Source: UBA1845 sp002338715 (GTDB lineage Bacteria > Planctomycetota > Phycisphaerae > UBA1845). Taken from it: a stretch of DNA of 64,000 nt. Each line of letters begins with the position of its first letter. Position 1 is the first letter of the stretch. Shown here piece after piece: positions 18,024 to 26,301 of this stretch. The stretch spans positions 222,669 to 286,668 of the forward strand of contig DAORAL010000002.1 of assembly GCA_035344155.1 (NCBI GenBank). Reading direction: 5' to 3'. A program made the translations under genes and the position numbers. The notes beneath the pieces were generated by a model. It searched no databases. It worked only from the letters and a program-made list of their open reading frames with translations, and was not told the DNA's origin.

Positions 18024-19190
18024 TTATTTCTTAGGCACGAACGAACTGGCCATCAACACGACATCGCGATCTTGCAGTGCGTCAAACTTGAATGACCACG
18101 ATACGTTCTGCAGTCCAGGCGAATCAACAAACGGTCTCAGCTTACCGGCAAGCACAAACGCTGCTTTACTGGTCGGATCGTCGCTGTCCTTGTTTTCAGG
18201 TTCATCCAGGTCAGATGCCTCAATGGTCTCTGGTTCGTCCGAGCCATTGTGGGCGACGACCTTTCCGGGAAGTACGACCTGAACATCCCAACTATCATCT
18301 TCCAGGTCCTTGGATACCTGGAATTCCATCCGGGCGGCCTGCAACGCCTCGACCGTCGCATTTGCAATCGAATGATCGGTTCCCGCGTCGGTCAGCGCTT
18401 TGGCGACAGCCGCATCGATTCGGGCGTGCAGTTTGGCTTCGAGTTCCGGAGCATCTTCCGCTCCGTTGGAAGACATGAGCGTCTCCATGATTTTTTCGCC
18501 GAGGCCTGCCTGCGATGTGAATTCACGAATCTGTTGGGTTGCGGCCAATTGCGCCAATTGGGGAACACCATTGCCGACCCTGGAGATGGCCATGTCAAGC
18601 AATTCGATTTGCTGTTCGGTTTCAACAGCCACCATCGCATCGACCACGACCTTCCGATCCGCAGGCGACATTGTCTTCGGATCGTTTTCCATCAGCTTCT
18701 TGATGTTGTCGGATTCGAGAATCTGCTTGCGATGAAATTCAAACGGCGCCCATCGACGCCGCAGGTACGTGCGTTTGAAGTGGTAGTATGTTCCGTTGTC
18801 GCGCTCTTCGATGGCAATCTGCGTGTTGAATCGTGTTGCGGCAGAAGCCACTGCTGAATTGGGGTCTGCATAGGTTGTCGGGATCGCCGCACCCGCGTTG
18901 AGCGACATGGTCGCAGCCACCGTTGTTTTTTCTTTGTCGCCGTCTTTGCCGTCTTTTGAATTGACGACCCACCCGGCTGCCGCGCTCGGGGGCGGATCAC
19001 CTGCAGGTCTCGCGGGATCTGAACCACCCAGCACGTCGTCCTTGTCACCGTTGAAGAATGTGACCAGTTCCACCTTGCCGTCGGGCATCACGGCGATGAT
19101 CTCGGCCCGCTTGACGCATCCGACAGAGAGCGCCATTAGCGTCAATGCGGCAAGGACAGGTCCAGTCACATGGGTCTTGGGTCGGGTCAT
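18024..19190 (-). CDS. Putative lipoprotein, function unknown
   Basis: A 388-residue protein starting at the ATG at 19190, which follows an AGGAGC ribosome site. The lipobox LSVGC ends at residue 25, so it is probably lipid-anchored. The body is largely alpha-helical and charged, with no recognised catalytic motif; it includes a segment dense in Asp, Gly and Lys (SKDGKDGDKEKT). The C-terminus (SWSFKFDALQDRDVVLMAS) is beta-like. The gene is divergent from rpsA. It is downstream of nothing in a tight operon, and 60 bp separates it from the ECF sigma gene, which may be its co-transcribed neighbour. Confidence 0.7.
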   Translation of the reverse strand: MTRPKTHVTGPVLAALTLMALSVGCVKRAEIIAVMPDGKVELVTFFNGDKDDVLGGSDPARPAGDPPPSAAAGWVVNSKDGKDGDKEKTTVAATMSLNAGAAIPTTYADPNSAVASAATRFNTQIAIEERDNGTYYHFKRTYLRRRWAPFEFHRKQILESDNIKKLMENDPKTMSPADRKVVVDAMVAVETEQQIELLDMAISRVGNGVPQLAQLAATQQIREFTSQAGLGEKIMETLMSSNGAEDAPELEAKLHARIDAAVAKALTDAGTDHSIANATVEALQAARMEFQVSKDLEDDSWDVQVVLPGKVVAHNGSDEPETIEASDLDEPENKDSDDPTSKAAFVLAGKLRPFVDSPGLQNVSWSFKFDALQDRDVVLMASSFVPKK

Positions 19191-19598
19191 GGAATGCTCC
19201 TGAATCCAAAGATAATGATAGCGGCATCTGGCGGATAATTTCTGCGTCCGCCCACCACACCACGATTGACGGATGGCAGGGGCAACAGGATGACGCAAAT
19301 CGCCACAGAAATGCGCCAACTTCAGGCCTCAGGAACCGGCTTGGGCCGGCCAACATGGCGATTTCGGCGGGTGCGGCGGTTTCGGGCCGTATTGTGGCGT
19401 GTTTCTGGGGATTTGGTAAACTGCGTGGCTCAACTTCGTTCGGTTTTTTGCGTGCCGTGTGGTGCGGGCCGGCGATTTGGCAAATGGTTATTACCTGCTC
19501 GTGATGCAGGGCTGCGAGGGTGTGGGTCGCAAGGGGCAGTCCGAAGGGATTGGCTGGCGCGACTTGGGCAAACGCGGTGACGTGGGAACATTACTCTT
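19191..19598. other. Divergent intergenic region between the lipoprotein gene and rpsA
   Basis: 408 bp with no supported gene. It should hold the promoter for the lipoprotein gene on the minus strand and the rpsA promoter and leader on the plus strand. No strong hairpin or ribosome site beyond those of the flanking genes was recognised. Confidence 0.6.
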
Positions 19599-21458
19599 AT
19601 GGTTGACTTTAATCTGATCAGTACTTTGGATGGCTCCAGCTCCGAGTTGGATTCCGAACTCAATTCCATTTTCGACACCGGGACGGACGACAGCGCGATC
19701 AGCACGCTGGTCGATGGTCCAGAAGGTGAAGAGCTTGCACCGGGTCGGGTGATGAAAGGGAAGATCGTCGGCCGCGCCGGTGACGACGTGGTCATCGACG
19801 TCGGGCTCAAGAGCGAAGGCGTCATCCCGATTCAGGAGTGGGACGATCGCAGCTCCATCGACATCGGTGACATCATCGACGTGTTTCTCGAAAACCTCGA
19901 GACCGACAGCGGTGTGATCGAACTGTCGAAGCGCAAAGCCGATCGCATCATCAACTGGAATCACATCGTTGAGACGAAGAAGGAAGACGATCTGGTTTCC
20001 GGTCGCGTCATGCGAAAGATCAAGGGCGGGCTTTTGGTCGATATTGGCGTGCCCGTGTTCCTTCCTGCATCGCAAGTTGACATTCGTCGTCCAGGCGACA
20101 TCGGTGAATTCATCGGTAAGGATGTCGAAGCGAAGATTCTCAAAATTGATACCGAACGTCGCAACATCGTGATCTCTCGGCGCAAGCTGATCGAGGAAAC
20201 GCGCGGCGCAGCAAAAGAGCAGTTGATGTCCGACATCGAAGTCGGTCAGGTCCGCAAGGGTGTCGTCAAGAACATCGCCGACTTCGGCGCGTTCGTCGAC
20301 CTTGGCGGTATCGACGGTCTGTTGCACATCACCGACATGAGCTGGGAGCGCGTCGCGCACCCGTCGCAGGTCGTCAAGATCGATCAGGAGATCGAAGTCA
20401 AGATCCTCAACATCGATATGGAAAAAGAGAAGATCGCCCTCGGTCACAAGCAGCTTAAGCCGAGCCCATGGGAAGGCATCGAAGAAAGCTTCCCGATTGG
20501 TGGCAAGGTGAAGGGCGAAGTGGTGAACATCATGAACTATGGTGCGTTCATCAAGCTGCGTCCGGGCATCGAAGGTTTGGTGCACATCTCCGAGATGAGT
20601 TGGACCCGTCGCATCAACCATCCGTCCGAACTCTTCAATGTCGGCGATGAAATCGAAGTCGTTGTCCTCGACATCAACAAGGACAAGCAGGAGATTTCGC
20701 TCGGCGTCAAGCAGACCGAGGTCAATCCGTGGACCAAGGTGGCTGAGAAGTATCCGCCGAACACGCGTATCACCGGTCAGGTGCGCAACCTGACGAACTA
20801 CGGTGCGTTCATCGAGATCGAAGAAGGCATCGACGGCTTGCTGCACGTCTCCGACATGAGCTGGACGAAGAAGATTTCGCACCCGTCGGAAATGATCAAG
20901 AAGGGTGACGAACTCGAATGCGTCGTGCTCAAGGTCGAAGAGAACAAGCAGCGGATCGCGCTGGGTCTCAAGCAGCTTCACGAAGATCCGTGGCTGCGTG
21001 CTGTGCCCGATAACTACATCCCGGGTCAGATCGTCGAGGGTACGGTCACGAAAATCACCAATTTCGGCGTGTTTGTCGAGCTTGAAAACGACCTCGAGGG
21101 ACTGTTGCACGTCAGTGAGTTAGCCGATCATAAGGTGGAAGATCCGCACGATGAGGTGACGATCGGACAGAAGATCCAGGTGAAGATTCTGCGGGTCGAT
21201 TCGCAGGATCGCAAGATCGGCCTGTCGAAGAAACGGGCCCAGTGGTCTACCGAACATCAGGAAGAAGGCGAAGCGCCCAAGGTTGAGAAACAGCGTCGCG
21301 GCGGTTTGCACGGTCCTGGTGAGGAAACCACCGATCTGATCACCAATTTCATTCCCCAGCCGCCCGCACCAAAGGCTGCGGTGGAATCAGCAAGCGAAGG
21401 AGCTGCCTCAGATGACGAATCGAAATCCGATGACGAATCAAAGGATGGCGGTGCATAG
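19599..21458 (+). CDS. rpsA: 30S ribosomal protein S1
   Basis: A 619-residue protein with six consecutive S1 RNA-binding domains: PGRVMKGKIVGR, DDLVSGRVMRKI, VGQVRKGVVKNI, IGGKVKGEVVNI, PNTRITGQVRNL and PGQIVEGTVTKI mark their beginnings. Domains 3-5 carry the signatures GAFVDL, GAFIKL and GAFIEI with LLHI/LVHI and DMSW/EMSW. S1 delivers mRNA to the 30S subunit. Six domains match the bacterial form. The C-terminal tail is acidic and serine-rich (SDDESKSDDESKDGG). The N-terminus is about 45 residues longer than the first domain needs, and acidic. Transcription probably ends at the hairpin at 21519. Confidence 0.97.
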   Translation: MVDFNLISTLDGSSSELDSELNSIFDTGTDDSAISTLVDGPEGEELAPGRVMKGKIVGRAGDDVVIDVGLKSEGVIPIQEWDDRSSIDIGDIIDVFLENLETDSGVIELSKRKADRIINWNHIVETKKEDDLVSGRVMRKIKGGLLVDIGVPVFLPASQVDIRRPGDIGEFIGKDVEAKILKIDTERRNIVISRRKLIEETRGAAKEQLMSDIEVGQVRKGVVKNIADFGAFVDLGGIDGLLHITDMSWERVAHPSQVVKIDQEIEVKILNIDMEKEKIALGHKQLKPSPWEGIEESFPIGGKVKGEVVNIMNYGAFIKLRPGIEGLVHISEMSWTRRINHPSELFNVGDEIEVVVLDINKDKQEISLGVKQTEVNPWTKVAEKYPPNTRITGQVRNLTNYGAFIEIEEGIDGLLHVSDMSWTKKISHPSEMIKKGDELECVVLKVEENKQRIALGLKQLHEDPWLRAVPDNYIPGQIVEGTVTKITNFGVFVELENDLEGLLHVSELADHKVEDPHDEVTIGQKIQVKILRVDSQDRKIGLSKKRAQWSTEHQEEGEAPKVEKQRRGGLHGPGEETTDLITNFIPQPPAPKAAVESASEGAASDDESKSDDESKDGGA

Positions 21459-21518
21459 TCTGGGCTGTGAATTCCCGGCCTGTTTGCGTGGGCCGGTGAT
21501 GTATTGATTGAAATCCAA

Positions 21519-21557
21519 GCGGTCTCAGCGTCGGGTATCGGCGCTGGGGCCGCTTTT
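21519..21557 (+). terminator. Rho-independent terminator after rpsA
   Basis: GCGGTCTCAGCG pairs with CGCTGGGGCCGC (12 bp, two G-U pairs) around an 11-nt loop, followed by TTTTGTT. It starts 60 bp after the rpsA stop. Confidence 0.8.
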
Positions 21558-21648
21558 GTTATCCTATCTGTTGTTGCTCGATGTGACGGGTCACATTTTG
21601 GCGTGCCCGATACAATGTTGTTGGATGATTGCTTCGGATGTTGAGGCT

Positions 21649-21675
21649 GTTACCCGATGGAACTGAACGGGTAAC
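21649..21675 (+). promoter_or_regulatory. Inverted repeat GTTACCCG / CGGGTAAC upstream of the sigma factor gene
   Basis: A perfect 8-bp inverted repeat around an 11-nt loop lies about 60-85 bp upstream of the sigma factor's TTG. A related hairpin, GTAACGT / ACGTTAC (21744-21763, 6-nt loop), lies over the start region. Both share the GTAAC unit, so they could be operator half-sites or an mRNA leader structure. No T-run follows, so they are not terminators. Confidence 0.45.
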
Positions 21676-21734
21676 GTCGGATCATCAATCGGGGCGAATG
21701 AACCGTGGGTAAAACGTGACGTGTTGCCGGTTGG

Positions 21735-22667
21735 TTGAAATCGGTAACGTCTGGATACGTTACGCAATGGGGAGTATCAGCGATCGCAATCGACTCTGAT
21801 TTACAATTCTACCTGAAGCAGATCAACCAGGCGCCGCTGCTGACGCCCGAGGAAGAGAAGGAACTCGGTGCGAAGATTCAAGCGGTATATACGGCGGCTG
21901 ACCGTTTCAAGAAAAAGGAAATCTCGCTCGCGGAAAAAGAGCAGATCGAGATCGACGGTCAAAATGCGCGCGATCGCATGGTGAAATCAAACCTGCGGCT
22001 CGTCGTCAACATCGCCAAGAAGTATGGCCACCGCGGCATGCTGCTCAACGACTTGATCGAAGAGGGCAACCTCGGCCTGATCCGCGCGGTCGAAGGGTTT
22101 GACCCGAAACAAAACACGCGCTTTAGCACCTATGCGTCGTGGTGGATCAAGCAGTCGATCAAGCGCTCGCTGATCAACGGTGTTCAGCCGGTGCACATCC
22201 CGGCTTACATGGTCGAGATGATCGCCCGCTGGCGGCAGACGATGGATCGCTTCGTCGAGAAGGAAGGTCGTCAACCGTCGCTCGAAGAGTTGGCCGAGTT
22301 GATGGAAATTCCGCTGAAGAAAGCCAAGATCGTCCGCCGAGCGGTCAAGGCGTTTACCGCGCGTCCGCAGGCTTCGTCCGGTGACGACGCGATGGGCCTC
22401 GGCGAAATACTGGCCGACGACCGCACGCCCGAACCCGACAAAGCCCTGTTCGAGGAGTCGGAAGCGTCGCTTATCCGCGAACTGCTGTCGCAAATCGACG
22501 AACGCGAAGCCAGGATTCTGCGCCTGCGGTTCGGCCTCGATGATGAAGAGGCGATGACCCTAAAAGACATTGGCGCAAGGGTAGGACTAACCCGCGAAAG
22601 AGTCCGCCAAATCGAAGCCGGCGCCCTCCGCAAGCTCAACGAAATGATGAGCAGCCTCCAGTCGTAG
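21735..22667 (+). CDS. RNA polymerase sigma factor, sigma-70 (RpoD/RpoS-like) group
   Basis: A 310-residue sigma factor. Region 1.2 (DLQFYLKQI, PLLTPEEEKELG) is followed by region 2 with NLRLVVNIAKKYG, DLIEEGNLGLIRAVEGFD and FSTYASWWIKQSIKR (-10 recognition and melting). Region 3 and region 4.2 (IGARVGLTRERVRQIE, -35 helix) complete it. The missing region 1.1 and the short length suggest an alternative group 2 factor, although planctomycete primary factors vary. The only standard in-frame start is the TTG at 21735, which lacks a ribosome site; the start is uncertain (see findings). It is a single-gene unit. Confidence 0.9.
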   Translation: MKSVTSGYVTQWGVSAIAIDSDLQFYLKQINQAPLLTPEEEKELGAKIQAVYTAADRFKKKEISLAEKEQIEIDGQNARDRMVKSNLRLVVNIAKKYGHRGMLLNDLIEEGNLGLIRAVEGFDPKQNTRFSTYASWWIKQSIKRSLINGVQPVHIPAYMVEMIARWRQTMDRFVEKEGRQPSLEELAELMEIPLKKAKIVRRAVKAFTARPQASSGDDAMGLGEILADDRTPEPDKALFEESEASLIRELLSQIDEREARILRLRFGLDDEEAMTLKDIGARVGLTRERVRQIEAGALRKLNEMMSSLQS

Positions 22668-22683
22668 GCAACCCCCGAATTGC

Positions 22684-22709
22684 GTAGGGTGCGGCTCGCC
22701 GCACCTGCT
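22684..22709 (+). repeat. REP-like hairpin, left copy
   Basis: A 26-nt element whose centre, GTGCGGC-tc-GCCGCAC, is a perfect 7-bp hairpin. Its reverse complement recurs at 23276-23301 with 25 of 26 positions identical. It begins 17 nt after the sigma gene stop. Confidence 0.8.
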
Positions 22710-22721
22710 AAGGTCATGAAG

Positions 22722-23219
22722 TTAGTGTGATCGGTCTTTTCCACATTCCGGACACGCGCCGCTGACATTACCGGTGAGGTCATATCCACACGCCAGGCAC
22801 AAACCCATTTTGCGCCGCTTATGATTGCGAAAAGCATTCCGAATCAAGACAAGGACAGGGAAGGACGCAAACACGGCGAAGGGTAGGATTGCGTGACATC
22901 GAATTGACACCGTACCCGTCAGAAACAATCCCAAACATTCAACGGTACTTTTGGCTTCGATCAGTGGAATGTTCCAACTTGTCCATGAATCACTTCTTGG
23001 CATGTCCTTCGCGGCTGGGTACACCTTGCACAGTGTGAAGTATCCTCTTCCATTCCGAAATTCGTAGAACGGCGGATGATTGTATGGTGAATCGACACCC
23101 GGCGTTTCCCACGGTGGTGTAGCGGATCGTATTGAGAAAGGTCTGAAGTAACCCACCAACGCCATAGTGGTCACTCCAAGTGCTGCAACTGAAAGGATCA
23201 CGAGGATCGCGGCTTTCAT
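22722..23219 (-). CDS. Small membrane protein with C-terminal zinc ribbon, unknown function
   Basis: A 165-residue protein with an N-terminal transmembrane helix (ILVILSVAALGVTTMALVG), a soluble middle with several Trp and Pro residues, a second hydrophobic stretch (FAVFASFPVLVLI) and a C-terminal rubredoxin-like ribbon, CLACGYDL then CPECG. Proteins of this shape with this exact CxxCGYDL...CPECG tail are common in planctomycete genomes, where their role is unknown. The gene is bracketed by two inverted REP-like hairpins and has no operon partners. Confidence 0.78.
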   Translation of the reverse strand: MKAAILVILSVAALGVTTMALVGYFRPFSIRSATPPWETPGVDSPYNHPPFYEFRNGRGYFTLCKVYPAAKDMPRSDSWTSWNIPLIEAKSTVECLGLFLTGTVSIRCHAILPFAVFASFPVLVLIRNAFRNHKRRKMGLCLACGYDLTGNVSGACPECGKDRSH

Positions 23220-23275
23220 TTCAAACGCCTTGGTGCCAATTTGATGCCGAACAAACCGGTATGATTGCGAGAAAT

Positions 23276-23301
23276 AGCAGGTGCGGCAAGCCGCACCCTA
23301 C
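23276..23301 (-). repeat. REP-like hairpin, right copy (inverted)
   Basis: Inverted copy of the 22684-22709 element, with one mismatch. It overlaps the last codon and the stop codon (23298-23300) of the metalloprotease gene, so the protease's 3' end lies inside the repeat. Confidence 0.8.
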
Positions 23302-26183
23302 GGGGTGAATGCGCTTGTGAAGCTTGATGCGTCTTGTAGGTCAATGTCTTCATCTGCGTCGAAGTCGAATGCGCTCAGGCACTGCTGCACGGTTGTTGGC
23401 GGTGTTGGGGATGGTGCCGTATCGGGGCCGTTTAGGCAGTCGGCAAGTTTCGCGTAGTCGTTCAGGTCGATGTCGCCGTCGTTGTCGAAATCGCCTGGTA
23501 GTGGGGCGTATTCGTATGCGCCGCGGTCGACGGTTGTGTTGGCGATTCTAGGGCGTTTGTCGAGGTCCAGGGCGACTGTGACGGGGACGCTTGCGTTGTC
23601 ACCGGTGTTGACGGATGGTGAGGCGGCAGACAGGCGGGCGTTGTCGTCTTCGGTGCCGTAGGTGTTGTCGGTGCCGTCGGCGTCGATGAACATCGGGTCA
23701 GCACCATTGTTGCTGGTTCCGCCCAGTGCGCCGGTCCATCCTTCGATCGTCGTGTGGTTGATCGTTGGGAAGCCGTTGTTGTTGTTGTCGATCTGGGCGG
23801 ATTCGTTAAATGTTCCGTCGGCTGAGTTTCGCCACAGGATGCTGTTGGCGATGACGGGGTCGCTTTGATAATTGAAGATTCCGCCCGACCCGAATGCGCC
23901 GGTGTTTCCGACGATCGTGCAGTTGATGATATTGACGTGGCTGTCGAACAGGTTGATCATCGCCGCGCCGTATGCCCCTGTGTTTCCGGCCAGAAGGCAG
24001 TTGGTCATCAGGCCATTCGAACTGACGTAGAGATAAATACCGCCGCCATCGCCGGTGGCTGCATTGCCGCGAATGATGCACCGGTCGAGGTTGGGTGCAC
24101 TGCTGAAATATCCGGCGATCGCGCCGCCGATTGATGCGCTGTTGCCCTCGAAGATGCAATCCGCCAGCGTCGGTGCGCAGAATGAATAACCGTAAAGCCC
24201 GCCGCCTTCGGATGAACCGGCGCCCGTGTTGTCTGCAAAGACGCATCCATTTAAAACCGGACTGCTGCCAAAGTAGTTGGCCAACCCCGATCCGAGCGCG
24301 GTGCTGTTCGCGCGGAACGTGCACGCAGTCAGCGTCGGGTTTGAAGACGAACTGTTGTGCATGCCGCCACCACCCCCGGGCCAACTCGATCCGGTGACGA
24401 CGTTGTTTTTAAACGTGCAACCGACCAGCGTCGGCGAACTGCCGTTGGTGTTCATCATCCCGCCGCCACGGTTCGTAGCATGGTTGTCTTCGAATCTGCA
24501 ATCGACAAATTGCGGATCACCGCCGCCATCGATGATCGCGCCGCCACCGCCATGATCCGGACCGGTTCCGTCGGCATGGCCGTCGCGAATGGTAAAGCCG
24601 TCGAGGATCGCCGCCGCGCTATTCAGGCTCGCGGTGACGACGTGATAGCTGTTGTCGCTTGCGTTCAAAGCGATGCCGATATCGCCAGACAAAATCGTTT
24701 CGTTGGCCGACGGGTCGCGCTGCGATTCGAGCGTTTCCGTCCCGTCGAATCCGCCGAGAATGCTGACGCCGTCGATCAGTTTGAAGGTCGCGCTTCGATC
24801 ACCGCTGCCGCCGTCGGGCTTATACACGCCAGCCGCGACCCACACCTGCTGCACCGTGCCGGCTGAGCCTTTGGCCATGCACAAAGCTTCTTGCAAATCG
24901 CCGATAGCCGTCGCCCAGCTTTGACCATCTCCGCCCGGAATCGCGGCTGCGTCAACGTAAAGCGTCGAACCCAGACCCGGGACGGATGTCGCGCGGAAGT
25001 TGGCGACGACGGTGCGCAGTTCGTTGATCGTGCGGGCGTTGTCACTGGGGAGCGGTTGACCTTCGGCGATGCCGGTGGGACCGGGATTGGTCCCCGTCCA
25101 ATTCACGTTTGGATTGGCGAAGTGGGGGATGACGGTTGGCGTGGCTGAGGTGGCCATGATCGTGCGCCACTGGCTGCCCGGTTCGACGTAACCGTAGGAA
25201 TATTCGGCGAAGGGCGGATCGGGTGCGTTGGGGCGATCGTGTGCGCAGAAGAAGTTGTGGCCGATCTCGTGGGCGAAGGTCAGCAGCGGCGCGTTGTCGA
25301 GTCGCAGCATGCTCAATCCGCTCGCCCCGATGCCTTGAAACGATGCGTCGGGGAAATATCCGATGCCACCGGTGTTGAGCGAGTTGACCCAGAGGCTGAC
25401 GCAGTCCGCGCCGTATTGGTCGCGCAGGGTGTGGGCGACGTCGAGGAATCCGTCGTTTGGGTCGATGAGACGCGGGCCGTCAATGGTCCAGTTGCCGGTT
25501 TCGACGTAGGCGATTTCTTCGGTGTGGACGAGGTTCAGCGATGTGTTGATGAGGCTGTTGGCGAATGCATTGTTGGCGTCGCTGACCGCGAGATTGATGA
25601 GCGCTTCGATTGCGGATTGTCCGCCGGCTGCGGTCTTGGCATCGGTGGTGTAGACGACGAGGACATCGATCACACTGCCGTCGTCGCAGTCGGATGTTGG
25701 TATGGCCCCGCGCGGGATTGGATTGCGTGCGGTTTCGTTTATCGGGCATGTGGCGAGATGTGCGACGTCGAGTTGCCTTGCGAATGTTTTTCCCGTTGCG
25801 CCTGGGCGAATGTCGATCGTGCCGAATTTTGTGGAGCGGATGTATCCGATGATTCCGTCGGTTGACTGACTGATCGAAACGAGGCTATGCGGTTCGCCGG
25901 ACACATGACCAAAAAACGTGACGCCGTTTTGGTTGACTTCGCGTCGGTCAAGTTCGCAAGTGATTCGTGTGCCAGCGGACGGGGTGATTTCAAATTGTTC
26001 CAAGCGAGCGTTTGATTTTCGATCAAACAGGCGCGCATCGAATTCAACTTGACCCGATTGCAGGATCGCGATGCCTGCATCTGACGCTTCCTGCGCGAAG
26101 GTCGGGTTGGCAATAGCCAATGCGATCACGATGACGCAATGGACCAGGCGCACCAAGGTTGTAGGTCTGCACGCATGCCGCAT
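23298..26183 (-). CDS. Secreted metzincin metalloprotease with beta-helix and dockerin-like tail
   Basis: A 961-residue protein. A signal peptide (VIVIALAIANPTFAQ) leads into a pro-region, then a reprolysin-like catalytic domain. The zinc site HEIGHNFFCAHD, about residues 306-317, fits HExxHxxxxxHD, and TIMATS is the Met-turn. Residues of about 410-850 form a right-handed beta-helix of the kind seen in polymorphic outer-membrane-like proteins, with many GG and NC turns (DGGGG, LANCI-like strands). The C-terminus has two EF-hand loops (DFDNDGDIDLND, DFDADEDIDLQD), dockerin-like. Likely a secreted peptidase held on or near the cell surface; the substrate is unknown. Confidence 0.88.
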   Translation of the reverse strand: MRHACRPTTLVRLVHCVIVIALAIANPTFAQEASDAGIAILQSGQVEFDARLFDRKSNARLEQFEITPSAGTRITCELDRREVNQNGVTFFGHVSGEPHSLVSISQSTDGIIGYIRSTKFGTIDIRPGATGKTFARQLDVAHLATCPINETARNPIPRGAIPTSDCDDGSVIDVLVVYTTDAKTAAGGQSAIEALINLAVSDANNAFANSLINTSLNLVHTEEIAYVETGNWTIDGPRLIDPNDGFLDVAHTLRDQYGADCVSLWVNSLNTGGIGYFPDASFQGIGASGLSMLRLDNAPLLTFAHEIGHNFFCAHDRPNAPDPPFAEYSYGYVEPGSQWRTIMATSATPTVIPHFANPNVNWTGTNPGPTGIAEGQPLPSDNARTINELRTVVANFRATSVPGLGSTLYVDAAAIPGGDGQSWATAIGDLQEALCMAKGSAGTVQQVWVAAGVYKPDGGSGDRSATFKLIDGVSILGGFDGTETLESQRDPSANETILSGDIGIALNASDNSYHVVTASLNSAAAILDGFTIRDGHADGTGPDHGGGGAIIDGGGDPQFVDCRFEDNHATNRGGGMMNTNGSSPTLVGCTFKNNVVTGSSWPGGGGGMHNSSSSNPTLTACTFRANSTALGSGLANYFGSSPVLNGCVFADNTGAGSSEGGGLYGYSFCAPTLADCIFEGNSASIGGAIAGYFSSAPNLDRCIIRGNAATGDGGGIYLYVSSNGLMTNCLLAGNTGAYGAAMINLFDSHVNIINCTIVGNTGAFGSGGIFNYQSDPVIANSILWRNSADGTFNESAQIDNNNNGFPTINHTTIEGWTGALGGTSNNGADPMFIDADGTDNTYGTEDDNARLSAASPSVNTGDNASVPVTVALDLDKRPRIANTTVDRGAYEYAPLPGDFDNDGDIDLNDYAKLADCLNGPDTAPSPTPPTTVQQCLSAFDFDADEDIDLQDASSFTSAFTP

Positions 26184-26301
26184 GTTGGGTACATCGCTCC
26201 AGCCGAAAGCCCGACGTTCGCGTTCATTTTACCGCGAGCGACCGATGCGATTCAACGAAATCCATGACCTCGCATTATCGGCTCCCAGGCTTGCGGTCGC
26301 A

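Noticed and set aside
19491..21110. 539-codon minus-strand frame inside rpsA
   Set aside because: Antisense shadow of the six S1 domains; S1 is unmistakable on the plus strand.
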